Assembly (NCBI RefSeq): GCF_000186865.1
Contig: NW_008705580.1
Location: forward strand, 268,587 to 286,437
DNA from: Aureococcus anophagefferens
Taxonomy: Eukaryota > Sar > Pelagophyceae > Pelagomonadales > Pelagomonadaceae
Length of the DNA: 17,851 nucleotides
Reading direction: 5' to 3'
The notes under the pieces are model-generated. The model saw nothing but the letters and a program-made list of their open reading frames with translations. It did no database searches and had not been told where the DNA came from. A program made the position numbers and the translations under genes. Below are positions 13,164-17,851 of the stretch, piece by piece (position 1 is the first letter of the stretch; each line of letters opens with the position of its first letter).

Positions 13164-14216
13164 ATGGACCCGGAACTGATCAAGAAGAAGCGAGAGTACG
13201 AGGCGCGAAAAACTCGTACAAAGCTGGCGCTCAACATATGCACGATTTGCGGGAAGAAGGATGCCCGGCGCTGTAAAGGGTGCGGCACCACGGCCTACTG
13301 TTCGACGGACTGCCAACGCATCGACTGGCGCGACCGGGGCCACCGGAAGGTATGCAAGAAGATCCAGGCCGCGGCGGCGGCGCGGGCCGAGGCGCCGACG
13401 CCCCCGCCGTCGCCGCCGCGGGACGTGTTCTACGGCCCCGCGCCGCGGTCGCACGCCGACGAGGTCCGCGCGCGCATCGCGGCGGAGCACGAAGCTGCTC
13501 GTCTGCGACGCGAGGCGAACCCGGAGCCCGAGCCGCTGTCGGCGCGGTACGGGTCACGGTGCCCGATCTGTCTCGAGGAGTGGGACGTGAATGACTCGGG
13601 CGTGTTTCGCGTCTGTTGCTGCCGAAAGGTCTGCCGATCGTGCGAGCGCAAGATCGGCTTCGACGCGTGTCCCCTCTGTCGCATACCGTGCGCAAAGACC
13701 CACGCGGAACGCCTCGCGCGCCTTCGCCGCCACGTGGAGAACGAAGTGCCGGAAGCGATTACGTGTTTGGGAGATGCGTACCGCCGCGGTCGCTACGGTC
13801 TCGTGAAATCCGAAAAGAAAGCCGCGAAGATTTACCGGCGCGCCGTGGAGCTCGGCAACGTGGACGCGATGATACACCTTGGATTATTGTACGAGAACGG
13901 AAGTGGCGTCAAGCTGGACAAGAAGAAGGCGATGAAACTGTATCGCGCGGCCGCAGACCGAGGCGACGCGGTCGCGCAATTCGATTTAGGGGTTTTACTT
14001 GAATCTGAGAAGAAATTTGAAGAATCTATCCGGTACTACGCGCTCTCGGCGGATCAAGGCGATACCGATGCGGAGTATTGCCTTGGCCTTTGTTACAGGG
14101 ACGGACGAGGCACGGAAGTCGACCTCGGCAAAGCCAGATACTGGTTCGAGCGCGCCGCCGCCAAGGGCGACGAGTGTGCTATAAAGTGCCTCGCGGAGCT
14201 CGACGCGCAAGTATAG
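13164..14216 (+). CDS. MYND zinc finger + RING + Sel1-repeat protein, paralog 2
   Basis: Single exon, 350 residues. It has the same order of MYND finger, Pro-rich linker, RING (CPIC ... CCCRKVCRSC ... CPLC) and Sel1-like repeats as paralog 1. All zinc ligands of the MYND finger are conserved. By eye the first 220 bases differ at only three positions, while the RING and Sel1 region differs much more (for example IHLGLLYENGSG against RYLAGLHNTGSG). The stop codon is 12 bases from the convergent transporter stop. Function is as uncertain as for paralog 1. Confidence 0.85.
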   Translation: MDPELIKKKREYEARKTRTKLALNICTICGKKDARRCKGCGTTAYCSTDCQRIDWRDRGHRKVCKKIQAAAAARAEAPTPPPSPPRDVFYGPAPRSHADEVRARIAAEHEAARLRREANPEPEPLSARYGSRCPICLEEWDVNDSGVFRVCCCRKVCRSCERKIGFDACPLCRIPCAKTHAERLARLRRHVENEVPEAITCLGDAYRRGRYGLVKSEKKAAKIYRRAVELGNVDAMIHLGLLYENGSGVKLDKKKAMKLYRAAADRGDAVAQFDLGVLLESEKKFEESIRYYALSADQGDTDAEYCLGLCYRDGRGTEVDLGKARYWFERAAAKGDECAIKCLAELDAQV

Positions 14217-14228
14217 CCTAAACACTAT

Positions 14229-16091
14229 TTACGCCGCGTCGTCGCCCGAGCCCGAGATGCTGCGCTTGCGCGCGGGCGAGTCGTGCTTGGCCTTGGCGTC
14301 GTCGTCGCCGTCGAAGGGCGGCGTCGCCGCGCGCGCCTCGCGGATCGCGAGCGCGGCCGCCGCGCGCGCGCTCTCGAGGGCCCGCGCCTCGCCCTCGATG
14401 GCGCGCATCTCCGCCTCGAGCGCGAGGAGGTTGTGCGTGCTCGGGTGCTGGGACCGGTCCGCGGCGTCGTCGGGCGCGAGGTCGATGAGGGGGTCGAGGA
14501 GCTCGAGCACCGCGGCGTCGTAGTACTTGGGCAGGATCTTCGTGCGGATGTAGACGAGGGCGGCGATGAAGAGGGGGAAGGTCATGGCGATGGGCGTGAG
14601 CGTGACGAAGAAGATGAGGAAGGCGACGGAGAACTGGAGCCGCGTGAACGACGCGATCGTCGAGAAGTCGAGCGCCGCGTACCAGTCCTTGGGCGATTCC
14701 CGGAGCCGCTTCTCGCAGACCACGAGCTTGACGCGGTCCCAGAGCTCGTTGCCCGGCAGCGAGCTCAGGGCCATGAAGAGGAAGAGGCCGTCGAGCGTCG
14801 CGTTGGGGATCTTCCCCAGGACGCCGATGAGCGGCCGCGCGCAGACGACGCCCGTCATCGCGGCCTGGGCCAGGTTCGTGTAGCGCTGCTCGTAGGTGCG
14901 GTCGACGACGTCCACGGTCTTGGAGCCGCGCTTCACCTTGGACACGACGCAGAGGCTCTTCGTGTGGAGCGGCGCCTGCGGGATCAGGCCGTTGCACGGG
15001 GGGATCCCGAGGATGCCCGTGCACACGATGCAAATCCCCAACACGAAGAAGTCGAGGTGGTAGGCCGACCCCTTCTTGAGGTTGAACTCCTTCGATTGGG
15101 CCATGATCGACGACACGTTGTGGTCGAAGATGAAGAGGATCAGGATGATCGTCCCCGGCACGAGCGCGAGCGCGATGGCCCAGCCCTCGAGCTCGAAGGG
15201 GTTCAGGAACCAGGTGCGGCCGTGGGTCGTGCCGAAGGTGCGCGGCACGTCGAGGCGCGTCAGGTCCTCGCCGAGGTCGTCCGCGCGGCCGATGAGCGAT
15301 ATGATCGTCATGAGCACGATGGCGAACGTCGGCGCGTAGTCCGAGACGACCGTGCGCACCTTCGCGTTGAAGAGCGTCCAGTTCGTCGCGTTGGCCAGGT
15401 AGAGGCTGACGAGCGTCGTCCCCAGCGCGAGGATGGTCTCCATGAGGCAGGCCGCGAAGGACTGCGACCGCGTGTAGTAGCGCGCGATGCCGGTGGCGCC
15501 CGTCACCGCGTAGATCGTCGCGATGAGCAAACCGAAGGTGTGGCAGGAGAAGTTCGTCACGTACTTGATGGCCGCGCACCAGCCCGCGGCGGCCGCGGCC
15601 ATGTGCATGAGCCCGGCCCAGATCTGCGCCCACATATAAAATTTGAGGAAGTCGATGTCGAGCGCGTTGGCCATGCCGTAGATGGAGATGGTCAGGATGG
15701 TCACGGGGCCCGTGACGCCGACGATGACGAGGGGCTGGCCGCCGAAGATGGAGAAGATGCAGCCCGACAGGCAGCTGCTCAGGCAGACCTCGACGACGCC
15801 GATCTTTCCCGTCGAGCGGTCGAGGAGCTCCGCGAACGTGATCGCGGGCGCGATGGACGTGAAGAACATGAAGAAGATCGACGCCGTCGTCTTCGCGTTG
15901 TGGCCCTCCGTCCAGTCCGAGACGTAGTGCGGGGCGCGCCTATATTTTGTTAGGGTGGCGATCGGGCGATCGATTGTTGGTGCGGCGATTGGTTCGATCG
16001 ACGGGACCTCTCTGCGACGCGTGGACGCCGGCGCGCGCCGTTTGAGGTCGGCACCGATGCCTCGGAACCAGCTCGCGGCGGGAGGAGGCAT
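14229..16091 (-). CDS. SLC4/BOR-type anion (bicarbonate or borate) transporter
   Basis: One frame is open from the ATG at 16091 to the TAA at 14229 (620 codons), but I favour a 99-nt intron at 15940-16038, giving exons 16091-16039 and 15939-14229 and 587 residues. Family marks include SDWTEG before the first helix, FFTSIAPAITFAELLDRST, the strongly conserved IFGGQPLVIVGVTGPVTI, and GIPPCNGLIPQAPLHTKSL, which parallels GLPPSNGVLPQSPMHTKSL of plant BOR1. A hydrophobic core of ten or more helices is followed by a charged cytosolic tail ending SPARKRSISGSGDDAA. There is no large N-terminal cytosolic domain, as in BOR-type members. Borate or bicarbonate as substrate cannot be told from sequence; bicarbonate uptake would suit a marine alga. 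Confidence 0.88.
   Translation of the reverse strand: MPPPAASWFRGIGADLKRRAPASTRRREVPSIEPIAAPTIDRPIATLTKYRRAPHYVSDWTEGHNAKTTASIFFMFFTSIAPAITFAELLDRSTGKIGVVEVCLSSCLSGCIFSIFGGQPLVIVGVTGPVTILTISIYGMANALDIDFLKFYMWAQIWAGLMHMAAAAAGWCAAIKYVTNFSCHTFGLLIATIYAVTGATGIARYYTRSQSFAACLMETILALGTTLVSLYLANATNWTLFNAKVRTVVSDYAPTFAIVLMTIISLIGRADDLGEDLTRLDVPRTFGTTHGRTWFLNPFELEGWAIALALVPGTIILILFIFDHNVSSIMAQSKEFNLKKGSAYHLDFFVLGICIVCTGILGIPPCNGLIPQAPLHTKSLCVVSKVKRGSKTVDVVDRTYEQRYTNLAQAAMTGVVCARPLIGVLGKIPNATLDGLFLFMALSSLPGNELWDRVKLVVCEKRLRESPKDWYAALDFSTIASFTRLQFSVAFLIFFVTLTPIAMTFPLFIAALVYIRTKILPKYYDAAVLELLDPLIDLAPDDAADRSQHPSTHNLLALEAEMRAIEGEARALESARAAAALAIREARAATPPFDGDDDAKAKHDSPARKRSISGSGDDAA
15940..16038 (-). other. 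Likely in-frame GC-AG intron in the SLC4-type gene
   Basis: On the minus strand the segment runs from GCGCGCGC to a classic 3' end with branch-like CTAAC followed by AAAATATAG. It is 99 nt and stop-free. Removal joins GADLKR to RAPHYVSDWTEG, matching BOR-type proteins, where a DLKxR block runs straight into the DWT motif. The donor octamer GCGCGCGC and the first eight bases after the acceptor, GCGCGCCC, differ at one position, similar to the TSD arrangement of the introners; inverted ends are absent. Confidence 0.65.
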
Positions 16092-16513
16092 GGTTTTGGG
16101 GTGTGAGAGGTCTGTGATCGCCCAGTGGTGCGATCGTCAAGAGCTGGGCTTCGAGGCTCCTTGGCCGGCCTCGCACGCCTCCTCGAGGCGTTCCTCGCGA
16201 GGCTTCGACGCCTCCGGCGCCACCGGCAGCGATCCGGAGCGACCCGGCGCGATATTGGCGCGACCCGCGGGGATCCGGAGCGATCCCGCGCGCTCGGTCG
16301 CGATCCGGAGCGATCCCGGAGCGATCCCGGCGATCCGGCGGCGTCGGCAGCCGATCCAATACCACACTCACTTATGATTTCACGTCCGCGGCCCCCTCTG
16401 TTCCTAGAGGGCCGGTCGGGGGGATGGGCAGCTCGCGCCGCGCGGCCTCTCGGCGCGCGCGGCGGCCGCCGCGGCGGGGGAGACGCTACTTCGGCTTTCG
16501 CGCCTCCGCCGCG
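16092..16513. other. Intergenic region between the SLC4-type and AP2-like genes
   Basis: About 420 bp that must carry the promoter of the minus-strand SLC4-type gene and the 3' flank of the AP2-like gene. Its notable content is the GATCCGG-rich repeat at 16229-16341. I see no supportable gene. Confidence 0.5.
16229..16341. repeat. Degenerate short tandem repeat rich in GCGATCCGGA
   Basis: Repeated units of the form GCGATCCGGAGCGATCC and GCGATCCCG occur irregularly at about 10-20 bp spacing through this stretch, roughly 140-250 bp upstream of the SLC4-type start codon. Reading frames through it are not conserved-looking. Confidence 0.7.
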
Positions 16514-16860
16514 CTACGCGAGGAGGCCGAGGAGCGCCTTGGCGGCGTGGACCTCGCCCGTCGCGTCGTGCTCCAACGGGAAGTTGACGGACGCGTGGCG
16601 GCCGATGGCGCGGCACGCGGCGTCGTAGGCCTCGGCGGCCTCGCGCTCGTCCTCGAAGACGCCGAGGTACTCCGTGCGGCCGCCGTTGTACTTCTGCGTG
16701 TGCTTGATCTGCGCGAGCCTACCGAGCACGGAGGTCGGGTCGCGCGCGCGGACCGTCGGAGAATTAGGTACTACGGCGCGGCGTCCTTGGAGGCGCGGCT
16801 GCGCTTCTCGCGCGGAGGCGGTGGCACGAAGGGCTTCGAGGCATGTTGGTGGTGTTGAAC
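16514..16860 (-). CDS. 3' exons of an AP2/ERF-domain-like gene (5' part not resolved)
   Basis: The last exon 16718-16514 (stop TAG) encodes AQIKHTQKYNGGRTEYLGVF, then EREAAEAYDAACRAIG and ASVNFP. This is the C-terminal half of an AP2/ERF DNA-binding domain (xYLGxFxxExEAAxAYDxA ... NFP). A preceding exon 16860-16775 is supported by a 56-nt GT-AG intron (16719-16774) with matching phase, by an acceptor TTCATAG just before it, and by the basic peptide KPFVPPPPREKRSRASK. The N-terminal strands of an AP2 domain (YRGV...W) are not seen in either exon. They may be missing, or the upstream splice choice may be wrong. A transcription-factor role is known for the family only. Confidence 0.6.
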
Positions 16861-17578
16861 CTATGAATAGCTGCGCTCTCAGCGCGTGTGGCGTTTCAAC
16901 GCGCGGCGCTTTGGAATCAGGAGCAGGATGGGGTGGGGAAGGGCGTGCGCGAAGTTTTATTGCAGACGCGGCAATGCACAGAGAGCGCGCAGCGGACTAT
17001 TTCAATTGCAGACGCCGGACTGGAAGGCGTGGGCTTCGATGGTGCCCACCAAGGCTGGTAATAAAAAAGTTGAAGTTACTTGTATGTTGGACTCAAGGTG
17101 CACCAAATTTGAACTGCACTCCTCCAACGTTCTCTTTGGATCGATCGTCGTCTGCCCTAAGGTCGACGAGGACCGGGCTCACCACGCGACGACATCCGCG
17201 GGCGGTACTCGCGACGCCCGCGCGACGTCGTCGTTGGACGGGGTAGCCGGGCGCCTCGGCTCTTCGCACAAAAAACAAAGTTTGACCGGCGACCGGACTG
17301 GCCGAGAAGGATCCGTAAAATCGCCTACATCGATCCGAAGCCTACCAGCGGCGATGGCGTCGAGAGGCGTCTTTGCCAGTGCGCACTCGAGCTCGACACT
17401 TCGCGGAATTGTTGCCGGTGGCACTGCCATGGTGTGAGAGCACAGCTTTGCGCAGCGCGCGCGCACAAACCAACGCTAGTGTGCCGCGTCGCCTCCCCCG
17501 TCGCACGCAAACACATCACACCTAACAAGCGACACACACAACACAACAAAACTACTGTAGTATCGACAACAACAAAAC
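16861..17578. other. Lower-GC region between the AP2-like and MAPR genes
   Basis: About 718 bp with base composition clearly more balanced than the genes, including an A-rich patch near 17060-17070 and an ACA/CAA-rich 5' flank before 17579. It probably contains upstream exons or introns of the AP2-like gene (minus) and the promoter of the MAPR gene (plus). Overlapping open frames on both strands (plus 16886-17437; minus 17430-17179 from an ATG) show no family signal, so I do not call them. Confidence 0.4.
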
Positions 17579-17851
17579 ATGCCCCTCGCGAACCTCGGCA
17601 AGCTCTGGTGGCTGCCGTCCGTGCTCGCCGTCGCCTACGCCGTCTACAGCATGCACGCCCAGGCGGACCCCTCCCAGGCGCGCACGACGCGCGTCTTCAC
17701 CGTGCGCGAGCTCGGCGCCTACGACGGCGCGGCGCGGCCCGAGATCTACCTGTCGATCATGGGCCGCGTCTTCGACGTGTCGAGCGGCGCGGAGTACTAC
17801 GCCGTCGGCGAGTCCTACGCCTGCTTCGCGGCGCGGGACGCGTCCCTCGCC
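17579..17851 (+). CDS. MAPR-family (cytochrome b5-like, progesterone-receptor membrane component type) protein, 3' end outside window
   Basis: The first 91 codons are present. After the ATG at 17579 (context AACAAAACATG), an N-terminal membrane anchor (LWWLPSVLAVAYAVYSM, residues about 9-25) precedes the domain start VFTVRELGAYDG. Then come EIYLSIMGRVFDVSSGAEYY and GESYACFAARDASLA. These match the MAPR signature (FTxxELxxYDG ... IYxAIxGxVFDVTxGxxxYxxGxxYxxFAGxDASxA). Family members bind haem through tyrosines and sit in the ER or other endomembranes, often assisting cytochrome P450 enzymes. The haem-ligand tyrosines fall in the YY / SYACF region. The frame is open to the window edge. Confidence 0.88.
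   Translation, partial: MPLANLGKLWWLPSVLAVAYAVYSMHAQADPSQARTTRVFTVRELGAYDGAARPEIYLSIMGRVFDVSSGAEYYAVGESYACFAARDASLA

Larger units (their letters stand above)
12930..14309 (+). repeat. Tandem duplication, copy 2
   Basis: Second copy of the unit described at 11278-12929. It is shorter because its spacer lacks about 268 bases. Its right end runs into the intact SLC4-type gene, which shows that the duplication breakpoint cut that gene's last 27 or so codons. Confidence 0.85.

Noticed and set aside
14283..15953. A 556-codon plus-strand open frame opposite the SLC4-type gene
   Set aside because: Its product is Arg/Glu/Val-rich with no domain, while the opposite strand encodes a clear anion transporter; it is a GC-rich antisense shadow.
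16886..17437. A 183-codon plus-strand frame, and an overlapping minus-strand frame 17430-17179
   Set aside because: Both lie in lower-GC sequence, lack any family motif and overlap each other. One could be an exon of the AP2-like gene, but nothing visible supports it.

Overview
The window looks like nuclear DNA from a GC-rich, gene-dense microbial eukaryote, most likely a pelagophyte alga such as Aureococcus anophagefferens or a close relative. The reasons are: spliceosomal introns (many very short, 45-80 nt), a eukaryotic tRNA-Ser with a poly-T Pol III terminator, eukaryote-only gene families, very GC-rich codon usage, and above all several 'introners'. Introners are short transposon-like elements that act as introns, known in Aureococcus and Micromonas. 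The species call is an inference, not a database match.

Layout. (1) 1-2241 (+): 3' part of a multi-exon gene for a divergent phosphatidylinositol-phosphate-kinase-like protein with a C-terminal PH domain. (2) 2265-3599 (-): a secreted or membrane-anchored CIA30-domain protein with a repeat-encoded stalk, convergent with gene 1 and only 23 bp from it. (3) 3836-3916 (+): tRNA-Ser(CGA). (4) 4092-9678 (-): a ten-exon ABCG24/28-type ABC half-transporter. (5) 9778-11400 (+): a TMEM181-like (GOST-type) seven-helix membrane protein, divergent from the ABC gene across a 99-bp shared promoter region. (6) 11777-12838 and 13164-14216 (+): tandem MYND + RING + Sel1-repeat paralogs. (7) 14229-16091 (-): an SLC4/BOR-type anion transporter. 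(8) 16514-16860 (-): the 3' end of an AP2/ERF-like gene. (9) 17579 to the window edge (+): the 5' part of a MAPR (cytochrome-b5-like) membrane protein.

The most interesting system is the introner set. Five intact copies (5035-5237, 5589-5780, 6602-6804, 8530-8712, 10704-10893) have terminal inverted repeats and flanking 8-bp target-site duplications (TSDs). In all five the element supplies the CAG acceptor, and the first two bases of the upstream TSD supply the donor: GT in three, GC in two. Correct proteins are restored exactly, for example the ABC D-loop DEPTSGLD. Two families share a core of up to 20 bp, and two further introns (5991-6101, 7265-7346) look like decayed copies. One copy is inserted in the opposite orientation yet uses the same splice logic.

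The second structural story is a tandem duplication of about 1.65 kb. It copied the MYND-RING-Sel1 gene together with the last codons of both neighbours, leaving a chimeric junction near 12930. There the tail of the SLC4 gene (-) abuts the tail of the TMEM181-like gene (+). No functional pathway links the genes; the neighbourhood is a compact eukaryotic gene array.
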